Source: M3007 sp964539805 (lineage in GTDB: Bacteria; Bacteroidota; Bacteroidia; Chitinophagales; Saprospiraceae). Taken from it: 64,000 nt of DNA. Made by a program: the position numbers and the translations under genes. Within the stretch, counting starts at the first letter, position 1, and every line of letters starts with the position of its first letter. Positions 32,827 through 43,477 of the stretch are shown here, piece by piece. The notes under the pieces are model-generated. The model was given only the letters and a program-made list of their open reading frames with translations, was not told where the DNA came from and did not search any database. The stretch is from assembly GCA_964539805.1 (NCBI GenBank), contig CAZIKN010000013.1, positions 15,420 through 79,419 on the forward strand. Direction: 5' to 3'.

Positions 32827-34599
32827 TTATTTTAATTGAAACAGGTACTCATAGTAGCCCGGACGCGCACTGCTCAGTACCGCCTTGAATTTTTTGGATA
32901 CAACGACACGATAATCAGAGCTTACCAATACGATTTCCGGCATCTCTTTATAAAACAACCGCTGAATGTCCAAATAGTACTGTTCGCGCTGCTTGAGGTC
33001 TCGTTCGCCCCGGATTTTCATCAACAGGGAATCAAACGCCGGATTTTGAAAGCCACCCCGATTATCGCCCCCTTTATCCGGGGTGTTGAATCCGCCGTAA
33101 TTTTGTGACAATTCGGGGTAACCCGGGTGCACAGCACTGGCAATAAGTGCCAGATCAAAATTGCCCTCTCGGGTCAATTTTGAAATTTCCTGTATGTTTT
33201 TTGAGATCAGGTTTATTTTGATGCCTGCTTTTAACGCGCTTTGCGCTATGAGGTTGGAAATCATCTTGTTTACTTCCAAATCCAATGTGGTCAACAGATC
33301 TAAAACCAGTTCTCTGCGCTGCCCGTTGATGACTTTGTCCACCGTGCCATCATTATTGCTGTCCGTCCAGCCAGCGTCAGTCAGGGTTTTTTTTGCAGCA
33401 TCAATACTAAATGGCAGTGCTTGTATGTCACGGGCATAGTATGACTTGTTAGGGTTTACAGGCCCCAGGCTTCGCTGGGCCATCCCTTGGTAAACATTAT
33501 TTTTAATCTCATCAAAATCAATGACTTGAGCTATGGCTTTGCGTACACTGAGGTCTGTAAGTTCGGGCTTGGCCGGATTTTTCAGGTTGAAAATCATACG
33601 GGAATAGCGTGCGGCCCATGTTTGTACGAAGTCGTATTTTGCGCTCAGTTCAGGGTCTTTTTCCATTTTTTTAAAGTAGGTGGGAGACACATCCACGGCA
33701 ATGTCCAATTCATCCTTACGGAGCATGTTCTCTATAGTTGGCTCTGTCTTGACGGTTTTGTACACAATACGATCAGGATATGCTTTCAGCATAGGGTTGT
33801 CGTTTTTGTCGCTATCCCCCCACCAGTCTTTTTTGCGCCGGATGGTAACCCCTTCCTCGCCGTTGGTGCTTTCCAATAAATAGGGGCCGCTTGCTGAAAT
33901 AAAAGCAGGGTCGGTCTTGTATTTAGGGTCGGAAAATGCTGTTGCAAAAGCCTGTAAATCAGCATTTTGAGTTAAAGCATCTTTTTTAGAAACATCCAAA
34001 AAGTCGCTCAGTGGTATATTGGCCAATTTACCCTGCGGATCATAGTGGTAAGCAGGGTAAATCGGGAATTGACAAAGACTTTCCAAGCCCAACATGTAAT
34101 ATTCCTTGAGGTAAACCGTAAACTTCCGGTTGTTGGCAGCGTCAGTTTCAAAAGCAGATACCGTTTTAAAATAATCCTGCCAAACCTGTGTAGGCAAGCC
34201 GGGATGAAAAACCAATTTCAGGGAAAAAATAACATCCGCAGCCGTAATAGGGGATCCATTATCCCATTTCGCTGCCGGATTGATCTCAAAATCATAGGCA
34301 TATTCACCTTTGTGTTGCCCGTCCTGCACGGTTCGTTCCGTTGGAATAGACTGTAACAAAAGGGGCTTTAGCTCAAAAGTCTGAGGGTCAATATCCGCCA
34401 AAGTCTGGAAAAGACGCATGGCAACAAAGCGCGAATACCCTACTGACGGCAAAATAGGGTTGAAAGTTGTTGCCGGGGCCTCCATTCGTACATTCAAGGT
34501 GAATGCCTTATCCTTGTCATTACCGCAGTTGGTGCAGCAAAATGCAAACAAGGCCAAGAAGAACAAGGTAGGGATTGATGTCCTGATGTTTTTTTTCAT
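32827..34599 (-). CDS. Peptide/nickel-type ABC transporter substrate-binding lipoprotein (SBP_bac_5)
   Basis: 590 residues from the ATG at 34597-34599 (MKKNIRTSIPTLFFLALFAFCCTNCGNDKDK). The upstream in-frame extension covers the asnS promoter region and has no family sequence. The N-terminus is a secretory leader with Cys residues placed for lipid attachment. The SBP_bac_5 domain spans about 45-560 (KWDNGSPITAADVIFSLKLVF; VSPTYFKKMEKDP; ISKLTREGNFDLALIAS). It should deliver oligopeptides or a similar ligand to a permease, but no permease or ATPase gene is adjacent, which is usual for orphan Bacteroidota members. Divergent from asnS. Confidence 0.9.
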   Translation of the reverse strand: MKKNIRTSIPTLFFLALFAFCCTNCGNDKDKAFTLNVRMEAPATTFNPILPSVGYSRFVAMRLFQTLADIDPQTFELKPLLLQSIPTERTVQDGQHKGEYAYDFEINPAAKWDNGSPITAADVIFSLKLVFHPGLPTQVWQDYFKTVSAFETDAANNRKFTVYLKEYYMLGLESLCQFPIYPAYHYDPQGKLANIPLSDFLDVSKKDALTQNADLQAFATAFSDPKYKTDPAFISASGPYLLESTNGEEGVTIRRKKDWWGDSDKNDNPMLKAYPDRIVYKTVKTEPTIENMLRKDELDIAVDVSPTYFKKMEKDPELSAKYDFVQTWAARYSRMIFNLKNPAKPELTDLSVRKAIAQVIDFDEIKNNVYQGMAQRSLGPVNPNKSYYARDIQALPFSIDAAKKTLTDAGWTDSNNDGTVDKVINGQRRELVLDLLTTLDLEVNKMISNLIAQSALKAGIKINLISKNIQEISKLTREGNFDLALIASAVHPGYPELSQNYGGFNTPDKGGDNRGGFQNPAFDSLLMKIRGERDLKQREQYYLDIQRLFYKEMPEIVLVSSDYRVVVSKKFKAVLSSARPGYYEYLFQLK

Positions 34600-34715
34600 G
34601 TTTGTGTGATTGAAAATGTTCATGGAATAATAATAAAGAGCTGTAAATGTATAACTGCGCCATTGATAAACTACTTTGTTTTTAGGATAAGTTATTCTTT
34701 TGGGGAACTTTGTGT

Positions 34716-34723
34716 TACTTTTG
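34716..34723 (+). promoter_or_regulatory. Bacteroidota -7 element for asnS
   Basis: TACTTTTG, exact TAnnTTTG, 32 nt before the asnS ATG at 34756. It confirms that start over the upstream in-frame ones. Confidence 0.65.
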
Positions 34724-34755
34724 CGCCTCTTTTTGAAAAACTGTTTAAGCACGCT

Positions 34756-36204
34756 ATGCAACGCACGAAAATTTCGGAGATTTTGAGCACCGAACCCGTC
34801 GGTCAAACCATTTTGGTCAAAGGCTGGATAAAGGCTTTTCGCAACAATCAGTTCATCGCCTTGAATGACGGCTCCACGGCCTCAACCCTTCAAGTGGTAG
34901 TGGATTTTGAGCATACAGATGCAGCCCTCTTGGACCGCCTCAAGTATGGTGCCGCCATTGGTGCCACCGGTGTTTTAATGGAATCACAGGGCAAAGGCCA
35001 GAAAGTAGAACTAAAGGCCGACAACATTGAGATATACGGCGATTGCAACCCGGAAGAATTCCCGATTCAGCCTAAAAAAACAAGCCTTGAGTTCTTGCGC
35101 GAACATGCCCACCTGCGCTTCCGCACCAATACCTTTGGCGCGGTGTTCCGCGTGCGCCACGCTTTGGCTTATGCTATTCACAAGTTCTTCAATGACAAGG
35201 GCTTCTACTATTTGCACACGCCCATTATAACGGCCAGTGATGCCGAAGGCGCAGGGGAAATGTTCCAGGTGACAACCCTGCCCTTGGATCAATTGCCCCG
35301 CACCGAAAATGGCGATATTGACTTCAGCCAGGATTTCTTTAAGCGCCCGACAAACCTCACTGTTTCAGGCCAATTGGAGGCAGAATTAGGAGCCCTCGCC
35401 CTGGGACAGGTCTATACCTTTGGCCCCACTTTCCGCGCCGAAAACTCCAATACCACACGCCACTTGGCCGAGTTCTGGATGATTGAGCCGGAAGTAGCCT
35501 TCAATGACCTGAACGACAACATGGATCTGGCAGAAGCCATGCTAAAATATGTCATCTCATACGCCCTCGAGCATTGTGCTGATGACCTGAAAATACTGGA
35601 AGACCGCCTGACAGAAGAAGAAAAACAAAAGCCACAGGATCAGCGCTCTGAAATGACGCTGACCGAAAAACTTCGCTTCGTCACCGAAAACCAATTTGAG
35701 CGCATCACCTACACTGATGCCATACAGATTCTACGCAATTCTACCCCCAACAAAAAAGGCAAATTCCAATACCCCGTGGAAGGCTGGGGCACCGACCTGC
35801 AAAGCGAACATGAGCGTTATCTGGTGGAAAAACACTTTAAAAAACCCGTTATCCTGACCAATTACCCGGCGGAAATAAAGGCATTTTACATGCGCCAGGA
35901 TGATCCGCAGGAAGGCGTACCCGGCCCAACCGTATCAGCCATGGACATCCTGTTTCCTGGCATCGGCGAAATTGTGGGCGGCTCACAACGCGAAGAACGC
36001 TATGACAAACTCGTGCGCCGTATGAACGAAATGCACATCCCGGAAAAAGAACTGTACTGGTTTTTGGATACCCGTCGCTTTGGTTCTTGCCCTCATGCCG
36101 GCTTCGGCCTCGGCTTCGAACGCTTGGTCTTGTTCATAACAGGTATGACCAATATTCGCGACGTGATCGCTTTCCCACGCTATCCGGGCAACGCTGAGTT
36201 TTAA
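34756..36204 (+). CDS. asnS: Asparagine--tRNA ligase
   Basis: 482 residues from the ATG at 34756 (MQRTKISEILSTEPVGQTILVKGWIKAFRNN). An N-terminal OB-fold binds the tRNA anticodon (about 18-105). The class II catalytic core follows: HTPIITASDAEGAGEMFQV, motif 2 FRAENSNTTRHLAEFWMIEPE, and motif 3 GFGLGFERLVLFITGM near the C-terminus. The tRNA-binding insertion and the ending RDVIAFPRYPGNAEF are as in bacterial AsnRS. It charges tRNA-Asn directly. A promoter of the Bacteroidota type lies 32 nt upstream. Confidence 0.97.
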   Translation: MQRTKISEILSTEPVGQTILVKGWIKAFRNNQFIALNDGSTASTLQVVVDFEHTDAALLDRLKYGAAIGATGVLMESQGKGQKVELKADNIEIYGDCNPEEFPIQPKKTSLEFLREHAHLRFRTNTFGAVFRVRHALAYAIHKFFNDKGFYYLHTPIITASDAEGAGEMFQVTTLPLDQLPRTENGDIDFSQDFFKRPTNLTVSGQLEAELGALALGQVYTFGPTFRAENSNTTRHLAEFWMIEPEVAFNDLNDNMDLAEAMLKYVISYALEHCADDLKILEDRLTEEEKQKPQDQRSEMTLTEKLRFVTENQFERITYTDAIQILRNSTPNKKGKFQYPVEGWGTDLQSEHERYLVEKHFKKPVILTNYPAEIKAFYMRQDDPQEGVPGPTVSAMDILFPGIGEIVGGSQREERYDKLVRRMNEMHIPEKELYWFLDTRRFGSCPHAGFGLGFERLVLFITGMTNIRDVIAFPRYPGNAEF

Positions 36205-36532
36205 CTTTAACAATTCAAGCAGCTCATAAAAGTGACGTTTGGGCTTGAAATTCGTCCGAATGGCGAAATAATGCAAGATGTAGGGAACTTTTTGTCCTTA
36301 CCCCTTGCGCGATGTGTTAAAATACCATTAAATTGCAGCGTCTTTAATCATTTGGTTGATCCCTTACCCCTCACGACAGGTAATTTTTTGTCGTTAATCC
36401 ATTCCATTCATGAGTTCTTCTGATTGACTCCGTCAGATCCACTCCCAAACCCGGCTTTAGTTCGCCTCAATATCCAAAACAAAACGAAACAGTCCGACGA
36501 AGTGGTCAGATTTATTAATTCAGATTTTGAGA
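36205..36532. other. Intergenic gap with no recognised feature
   Basis: 328 bp between asnS and the RsbW-like gene. No gene, strong hairpin or clear -7 element is seen. Two similar short stretches (AACTTTTTGTCCTTA near 36288 and AATTTTTTGTCGTTA near 36383) are the only repetition. Confidence 0.5.
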
Positions 36533-36937
36533 ATGAGCGATTCACACACAAATTTAACCCTTAGTTCCGACCCTCAAAATGTGTCCGAAGTAGAGCCATT
36601 TGTAGAAACCGTAGCGCAGCGTTTTAGTTTGTCACCCGATGTACATGGCAACATCCTCATCAGCCTTACCGAAGCCGTTACCAATGCTATTTTGCACGGC
36701 AACCAAGGCGACCATAACAAACGGGTTTCTATTTCGCTTCGCCACCACAAAGACGCACTATCCATCAGCGTCTCCGACCAAGGCCCAGGTTTTGATCCTC
36801 AAGTGATCCCTGACCCCACCGGCCCGGAATGTTTGGATAAATGCGGCGGCAGAGGCCTCTTCCTAATGCGTGAACTCAGCGATGAGTGCCGTTTCAAACG
36901 CGGCGGAAGTACGGTCGAGATGAGGTTTAAGATTTGA
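36533..36937 (+). CDS. RsbW-like anti-sigma factor / serine kinase (HATPase_c)
   Basis: 134 residues from the ATG at 36533. One GHKL ATP-binding domain: N box LTEAVTNAILHGN (about 46-58), G1 box VSDQGPGFDP (about 79-88), and G2 region CGGRGLFLMREL (about 105-116). In Firmicutes such proteins bind sigma-B and phosphorylate an STAS anti-anti-sigma protein. Bacteroidota have no sigma-B, so here it more likely works in a phosphatase/STAS partner-switch controlling another target; no STAS or PP2C gene is adjacent. A strong terminator follows. Confidence 0.9.
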   Translation: MSDSHTNLTLSSDPQNVSEVEPFVETVAQRFSLSPDVHGNILISLTEAVTNAILHGNQGDHNKRVSISLRHHKDALSISVSDQGPGFDPQVIPDPTGPECLDKCGGRGLFLMRELSDECRFKRGGSTVEMRFKI

Positions 36938-36959
36938 TTTATTTTTTGTTTTTTTTGCT

Positions 36960-36998
36960 CAATTGGGTGGTGCCGAAAGCACCACCCAATTGTTTTTT
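36960..36998 (+). terminator. Rho-independent terminator
   Basis: Perfect 14-bp stem CAATTGGGTGGTGC (36960-36973) and GCACCACCCAATTG (36979-36992), CGAAA loop, then six Ts. It lies 22 bp after the RsbW-like gene. Confidence 0.95.
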
Positions 36999-37112
36999 GA
37001 AGCAAAATGTTACCAAAATGTGAAATTTATGCAATATTTCCCCTTCCAGAATCATTGAGTTGTATAATTTTACGCAGGGTTTGTCAGGCCCTTTAACCAT
37101 ATTCTTGCAAGC

Positions 37113-40100
37113 ATGCAAAAACTAAAAAACACCCCCCCGATCCTCGTTTTTCTCGCTCTTTTTATTTTCATCGCCTGCAAAACCGGCGTAAAAAAAGACC
37201 AACCCACCACATCCATCCGGGACAATACAAAACAAAATATGCCCATAACTCCCTTGCCCGGCCCATCTAATTACGGCGCCGACTGGAAAATCGTGGACAG
37301 CCTCCAAGCACAGGGGCTGCCCAAAAGCGCCGCAGAAAAAGTCCAAGCCATTTATACCCGCGCCCAAAAGGATAAAAACACCACACAAATCATTAAATGC
37401 CTCATCTATATAGGCAAATACACCGCTACCCTTGAAGAGGATGGCTTCGTAAAGGCTGTCCGTGATTTTGAAAAAGCAGAACAAAACGCCAGCCAGCCCG
37501 AAAAAGCCATCCTGCAAAGCATCATAGGGCAATGTTATACCTTGTATTTGGAACAAAATCGCTGGGTTTTGAACAACAGAACCCCGATTGCCGATGCCGA
37601 CCGCAAAGGCATGGCCATTGACCTGCAAACCGCTGCTGCAGCACAAATTGAACAGGTATCCTTGGATTATTACGCTGCCTCCATTAGCCAGGAAGCTTTG
37701 CTTCGGACCATTCCGCTCACCGATATGGGCGAGTTGGTCATACGTGGCCATAACGATAGCATCAATGGAGCGCCGCTGCGCAGCAACCTGTGGGAATTTT
37801 TGGCCGATCGGGCCATATCCCATTACAGCAATGAGCGCAGCTTTATTGCCGAGCCGACCTACGCCTTTGCGCTGGATCAAGAGGCTGCATTAGCCTCTGC
37901 CGATGCCTTTATCAATGCCCGCTTCGAGAGCAAGGACAGTTCCTCCGGCAAATGGATGACCATTCGCCTCTACCAACGACTGCTGGCCGCCACCCAGGCG
38001 AGCGATAAACGGTCCAAACATTTGCAGTATGACCTGAGCCGCCTTCGATTTGCTTATGATAATTCCGTGTTGCCCGACAAAGAACTACGCTATGAAAACA
38101 CCCTGAAAGCCCTGTATGAGCAACATAAGGATCACCCAATGGCGGGTGAAATCATGTACCGTTTATACATGGACAAAGTATGGAGCGGCTACAATGATCA
38201 GGACAAAGGAGCAGGCGAGCGCAATAAGCAAATCTTAAAAGACCTGACAAAAATCATACAGCAGCACCCCAATACCTATGGAGCCTCGCTTTGCCAATCT
38301 CTGGTCAACCGGCTGCGCCAAAAAAACCTGAACGCTGTAGTAGAAGAAGTGAATTTGCCTAATCGGCCTATACTCATTTCTGTTTCTTATAAAAACCTGA
38401 GCCGCGTACATGTACGTGTAGTGCATGCCAATTTTAACCCTGAGTTCTGGGATAATGTCAATTATGATGAACGTTGGAACAAACTGCAAAGCCTGCTCAT
38501 GGTGCAACAGCGCAGTTGGGATGTTCAAGACCCCGGTGATTGCTTAGAGCACCGCACTGAACTGAGCCTTGAGGGCCTGCCTTTTGGCAAATATTGGGTT
38601 ATGGTATGTGAAAACGAGCAATTTGATCGCGCTAAAGGCTTTGCCAGCTTTGCTGACTTCGCCGTGTCCAACTTATCGGTTTCTGGTTACTCGGAGCAGA
38701 GCCTAAGCCATTTTGTGGTCGCCAACCGCGAAACAGGTACGCCCATTGCAGGGGTAAAGCTCAACTTCTTCAACCAGCGCTGGGACAACAACCGCCATCG
38801 CAATCAATTTATTGGAAGCAGCACGACCGATCCAAAAGGCTTTGCCAAAGCGGATATTCCTCAAAATACCTACGTACAAGTGCTGGCCACTTTGGGCGAG
38901 GACAGCCTCTGGGTGGGCAATGCCTCCCATGGCCGCTATTACGAGGACCGCTCAAGAAGACCACAGGTGCAATTTTTTACGGATCGCTCCCTTTATCGCC
39001 CTGGCCAAACAGTTTATTTCAAAGGGGTCATGTTTCAAAATGATGACAAAAACCGCCCTCAAATTCTTGAAAACCAGGCCACTACCGCCATCTTTTACGA
39101 TGCCAACGGACAGGAAAAAGGCCGCCTTAGCCTGCGAACCAATGAGTATGGCAGCTTCAATGGTGCCTTTACCGCACCAGCCTCAGGCCTGACAGGACAA
39201 ATGAGCATCCGCTGCGACAATGCTAATGGTGGCGCCTATTTTAATGTTGAAGAATACAAACGCCCTAAATTTGAAGTAAGCATAAAACCCATCACGGGCG
39301 AATACCGCATCGGGGATAAAATCACCGTAAACGGAGAAGCAAAAAACTACGCGGGCAATGTGGTGGACGGTGCCAAAGTGCAGTATCGTGTAGTGCGCAT
39401 GGCGCGTTATCCATTTTGGGATTATGGATGGTGGTTTAGAGGCCCTTCTCGCGCCAGTGAAGAACGCGAAATTACCAACGGGACTGCCTCAACAGATGAA
39501 AATGGACAGTTCAACATCACTTTTGAAGCCATACCAGACCAAAACATACCCAAAAAAGACCAGCCCGTTTTTGATTACCGCGTTACCGTGGATGTCACGG
39601 ACATCAACGGTGAAACCCGTAGCGGAGATCGAAGTGTAAGCGCCGGGTATGTGGCCCTCCAGGTAGATTGGGAATTGCCCGCCGAAATCAATGTGGACAG
39701 TCTGAAAAATATCGGCCTGAAAACAACCAATTGGAGCGGTGAAAAAATGACCGCAACAGGTGATATCAGCATTCAGAAATTGGTGGAACCCAAACAGCAC
39801 TACCTAAAACGCTATTGGGACAAGCCGGATCTGCCCGTTATTAAAAAGGCCGATTTTGACAAACTTTTCCCCAATTTCGCCTGGCAAGATGAGGATAATC
39901 CTGAAAAATGGGATAGACAGGATTTTACCAGAAACGTAAAGTTCAATACCAATAGCACCCAAAACCTTAACCTGTATGATGGGAAAGTCAGTCCCGGCTA
40001 CTACCTGATGCGCCTGACAACTCAGGATAAATACGGGGAAAAGATTGAAATTCAACGTATTGTAAGGGTGTATAACAGTATTGACCCGGGTTCAAAATTT

Positions 40101-43100
40101 TATGAACCCAAATTGTTGACGGATAAGCCACAATATGAACCTGGCGAAACAGCCCAATTGGAACTGGGCGCAAAAGATGGCCCACAACCCATTTTCTTCG
40201 CTATTGAACGGGAAGGCAAACTGAAGGACAAAGTGTGGCTAAGTGCAAATCCTGTGCAATTTGTCCCTATCTCCATCACTGAAGAAGATCGCGGAGGAAT
40301 CGTGGTGCATGCCTTTGCCGTACGCAACAACCGATACTACAGCATCGGAAGCCATACCATACAGGTACCCTGGAGCAACAAAGAGCTCAACATCAGTTTT
40401 GAAAGCTTCCGTGACAAACTCCAGCCCGGCGATCAGGAAGAATGGCGCCTCAAAATAAGCGGCCCTAAAAAAGAAAAAGTAGCCGCAGAGATGGTGGCCG
40501 CTATGTATGATGCCTCCTTGGATCAGTTCAAGCCCCATGACTGGGGCCGTATCGGTTTCCCGAGCCAATATGCCCGCTGTGGCATTTACTACCATGCCTA
40601 TAATGCCAGTTACGGTGAGCAAATTTACCCGGAATCCAGCAATAATTACGAAATTCAAGAGCGCATACTCCCCACGCTCAACTGGTTTGATTTCCTGTCC
40701 ATGGGTTATTATGAAAGGTATTTGGATACCGTAGTCACCTTTGACCCGGAAACATACGAGGAAAAAGTGCAGGTCGTCAGGCGTGATATGCCGCGTGTTA
40801 TGAGCATGCCCGCGCCCGCTGGCGGGGAATTGAAAGCCATGAAAGCGGAATCAATTGAAGGTGATTTTGCTGCTAGATTTACTCCACCTGTTGTCGTAGA
40901 AACTCCTGCTGGCAAAAACGCCGCACCACCTGCCCCTATCCGCCGGAATTTGAACGAAACGGTATTTTTCTTTCCAGAAGTGCGTACGGATAAAGACGGT
41001 AATATGGTACTCAAATTCAAGATGAACGAGGCCCTCACCCGTTGGAAACTGCTCACCTTTGCCCACACGAAAGCATTGCAGCAGGCCATAAGCACCCGGG
41101 AGGTGGTGACCCAAAAGGAACTGATGATCTTGGCCAATGCCCCGCGCTTCCTGCGCGCAGGCGACGATATTGTGTTCGGGGCCAAGGTCAGCAACCTGTC
41201 CGCCAAAACCATTACGGGAAAGGCCACGCTCAACTTGTTGGATGCCAACACCTTGCAACCCGTCGAGCAAGCGTTCGGCCTCAACAGAACCATACCTTTT
41301 GAAGTGAAAAGCGGCCAATCCGCGCCTTTGTCCTGGAAACTGAAAGTCCCCGAAAACTACACAGGCGCCGTGACCTGGCAGATTTTTGCGGATGGCAATA
41401 ATTTCCGTGATGGCGAGGAAAGCACCCTGCCTGTGGTGACCAACCGTATGCTCGTGACCGAGACGCTGCCCATGTCGCTGCGCGGTAACCAGACCAAAAA
41501 TTTTGTTTTTGACAACCTGAAAAATGCACCCACTGGCTCGTCTTTGGTCAGCCATAATTTTTCCCTTGAGTTCACCAGCAATCCCGTGTGGTATGCTGTA
41601 CAGGCGCTTCCTTACCTCATGGAGTACCCGCATGAATGCAGTGAGCAAGTTTTCAGCCGTTTTTATGCCAATACCCTGGCCCAAAGCGTCACGCAAAAAC
41701 TGCCCCAGATCAGGCGTGTTTTTGAGCGCTGGAAAGACAGTCCCAACGCCCTGGCCTCCAATTTATCCAAAAATCAGGAACTAAAATATGCCCTTTTGGA
41801 AGAAACGCCCTGGGTAGTGGATGCCCAGAACGAAGCAGCACAAAAACAGAACATTGCCCTGCTCTTTGACCTCAACCGCATGGCCAATGAGCGAGAGCGC
41901 GCCCTGAACACACTCAGTGAGCGCCAGGGTGATGATGGAGGGTTCTCCTGGTTTCCGGGCGGGAATGCCAGCTGGTACATCACACAATACATCTACAGCG
42001 GACTGGGCCATTTGGCTCGCTTGGGGGCCATTGACCTTCAAAATGACCCTAAAGCAGCAGATATTTGGCAAAAAAGTGCCAGTTATTGTACTGCTCAAGT
42101 GGAAAAAGCCTACCGCGATCTGGAATACGAGGTGCAAAAAGGTCGCGCAAAATTTGAAGATGACCACCTGCACAGCATGGTCATCCAGTACCTGTATGCC
42201 CGCAATTTGGTGCAAGGTGCCAATGCAACTTTGGACAACAACATCCTGAACTACTATTTAGGTCAGGCCGAAAAATATTGGCTCGGCAAAGGGCTGTACC
42301 AGGAAGGCCTGCTGGCCTTGGGCCTGCAAGGAGCTGGCCGCACGGATGCCGCTAAAAAGATCGCCAACAGCCTTCGCGAGCGCGCCATAGTCAAAGAAGA
42401 GCTCGGAATGTATTGGCCCCATGATCGCGGGTATTTCTGGTACCAGCTGCCCATCGAGACCCAGGCCCTGATGATAGAGGTATTTCAGGATGTGGCCAAG
42501 GATGCCCGTGCGGTGGAGGACCTGCGCATCTGGCTCCTGAAAAACAAACAAACCAACCGCTGGGAAAGCACCAAGGCGACTTCCGAGGCCATATACGCCC
42601 TGCTCTTGGATTCAGGGGCTGCACCGGAAAAAAGCTGGTTGAACAACAGCAGTGCCGTACAGGTCACGCTCGGCGGCAAAACCCTCAAACCAACGGAATA
42701 CGAGGCCGGAACAGGCTATTTTAAACAAAGCTGGGCGGGTAAGGAAGTGAAAAGCTCCTGGGCCAACGTAAAGGTGGAAAACCCCAACAGCAATATCGTG
42801 TGGGGAAGCGCCTATTGGCAATATTTTGAAGATCTGGATAAGATCAAAACCTTCCAGAAAACACCTTTGACCATCGTAAAAGAACTGTTTAAGGAGGAAA
42901 ACTCACCCAATGGCCCAATTTTGACCCGTATCACGGAAAACAATGTGCTCAAACGCGGTGACAAAGTGAAAGTGCGCATTGAGATCCGCGTGGATCGGGA
43001 AATGGAATTTGTGCACCTCAAGGATATGCGCGCTGCCGGCTTTGAACCTGTCAATGTGCTCAGCGGCTACCGCTGGCAGGGCGGCTTGGGCTATTACGAA

Positions 43101-43283
43101 AGCACCAAAGACCTTGCCACCCACTTTTTTATAGAATACCTGCCCAAAGGTACCTTTGTTTTTGAATACCAGCTCGTGGTCAGCCATCAGGGCGACATGA
43201 GCAACGGCATCACGACCATGCAGTGCATGTACGCGCCGGAGTTTACGAGCCATTCAAAAGGGATAAGGGTAAAGGTGGAGTAG
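37113..43283 (+). CDS. Alpha-2-macroglobulin-family lipoprotein with intact thioester
   Basis: 2056 residues. The N-terminus MQKLKNTPPILVFLALFIFIACKTG has a lipobox-like FIAC, so it is probably tethered in the outer membrane or periplasm. Residues about 50-400 form an N-terminal helical region. A macroglobulin MG2-type domain starts near 620 (FTDRSLYRPGQTVYFKGVMF). The alpha-2-macroglobulin domain lies near 1290-1340 (ETVFFFPEVRTDKDGNMVLKFKMNEALTRW). The thioester motif Cys-Ser-Glu-Gln is intact, Cys1509 being encoded at 41637-41639, followed by the helical thioester domain to about 1830 and a C-terminal receptor-like beta domain. It should trap proteases covalently. The usual bacterial neighbour, PBP1C, is not next to it. 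Confidence 0.94.
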   Translation: MQKLKNTPPILVFLALFIFIACKTGVKKDQPTTSIRDNTKQNMPITPLPGPSNYGADWKIVDSLQAQGLPKSAAEKVQAIYTRAQKDKNTTQIIKCLIYIGKYTATLEEDGFVKAVRDFEKAEQNASQPEKAILQSIIGQCYTLYLEQNRWVLNNRTPIADADRKGMAIDLQTAAAAQIEQVSLDYYAASISQEALLRTIPLTDMGELVIRGHNDSINGAPLRSNLWEFLADRAISHYSNERSFIAEPTYAFALDQEAALASADAFINARFESKDSSSGKWMTIRLYQRLLAATQASDKRSKHLQYDLSRLRFAYDNSVLPDKELRYENTLKALYEQHKDHPMAGEIMYRLYMDKVWSGYNDQDKGAGERNKQILKDLTKIIQQHPNTYGASLCQSLVNRLRQKNLNAVVEEVNLPNRPILISVSYKNLSRVHVRVVHANFNPEFWDNVNYDERWNKLQSLLMVQQRSWDVQDPGDCLEHRTELSLEGLPFGKYWVMVCENEQFDRAKGFASFADFAVSNLSVSGYSEQSLSHFVVANRETGTPIAGVKLNFFNQRWDNNRHRNQFIGSSTTDPKGFAKADIPQNTYVQVLATLGEDSLWVGNASHGRYYEDRSRRPQVQFFTDRSLYRPGQTVYFKGVMFQNDDKNRPQILENQATTAIFYDANGQEKGRLSLRTNEYGSFNGAFTAPASGLTGQMSIRCDNANGGAYFNVEEYKRPKFEVSIKPITGEYRIGDKITVNGEAKNYAGNVVDGAKVQYRVVRMARYPFWDYGWWFRGPSRASEEREITNGTASTDENGQFNITFEAIPDQNIPKKDQPVFDYRVTVDVTDINGETRSGDRSVSAGYVALQVDWELPAEINVDSLKNIGLKTTNWSGEKMTATGDISIQKLVEPKQHYLKRYWDKPDLPVIKKADFDKLFPNFAWQDEDNPEKWDRQDFTRNVKFNTNSTQNLNLYDGKVSPGYYLMRLTTQDKYGEKIEIQRIVRVYNSIDPGSKFYEPKLLTDKPQYEPGETAQLELGAKDGPQPIFFAIEREGKLKDKVWLSANPVQFVPISITEEDRGGIVVHAFAVRNNRYYSIGSHTIQVPWSNKELNISFESFRDKLQPGDQEEWRLKISGPKKEKVAAEMVAAMYDASLDQFKPHDWGRIGFPSQYARCGIYYHAYNASYGEQIYPESSNNYEIQERILPTLNWFDFLSMGYYERYLDTVVTFDPETYEEKVQVVRRDMPRVMSMPAPAGGELKAMKAESIEGDFAARFTPPVVVETPAGKNAAPPAPIRRNLNETVFFFPEVRTDKDGNMVLKFKMNEALTRWKLLTFAHTKALQQAISTREVVTQKELMILANAPRFLRAGDDIVFGAKVSNLSAKTITGKATLNLLDANTLQPVEQAFGLNRTIPFEVKSGQSAPLSWKLKVPENYTGAVTWQIFADGNNFRDGEESTLPVVTNRMLVTETLPMSLRGNQTKNFVFDNLKNAPTGSSLVSHNFSLEFTSNPVWYAVQALPYLMEYPHECSEQVFSRFYANTLAQSVTQKLPQIRRVFERWKDSPNALASNLSKNQELKYALLEETPWVVDAQNEAAQKQNIALLFDLNRMANERERALNTLSERQGDDGGFSWFPGGNASWYITQYIYSGLGHLARLGAIDLQNDPKAADIWQKSASYCTAQVEKAYRDLEYEVQKGRAKFEDDHLHSMVIQYLYARNLVQGANATLDNNILNYYLGQAEKYWLGKGLYQEGLLALGLQGAGRTDAAKKIANSLRERAIVKEELGMYWPHDRGYFWYQLPIETQALMIEVFQDVAKDARAVEDLRIWLLKNKQTNRWESTKATSEAIYALLLDSGAAPEKSWLNNSSAVQVTLGGKTLKPTEYEAGTGYFKQSWAGKEVKSSWANVKVENPNSNIVWGSAYWQYFEDLDKIKTFQKTPLTIVKELFKEENSPNGPILTRITENNVLKRGDKVKVRIEIRVDREMEFVHLKDMRAAGFEPVNVLSGYRWQGGLGYYESTKDLATHFFIEYLPKGTFVFEYQLVVSHQGDMSNGITTMQCMYAPEFTSHSKGIRVKVE

Positions 43284-43477
43284 GGAGAGGAGTTAATAGA
43301 ACGCAGGCGTGGACGCTGTGCCGTCCTGCGGTGGCCTTTCGGGTAGGGTTTTGGGGCATAGGCGACAACGAAGCCTCCCGGCAACGCCTTCGGCCAAAAC
43401 TCCTATAAATGTAAGGCATTTGAGCCATAGTTCATCATTATTAAATGCATGTTTTATGGCTAAAAAAAGGACATCGG

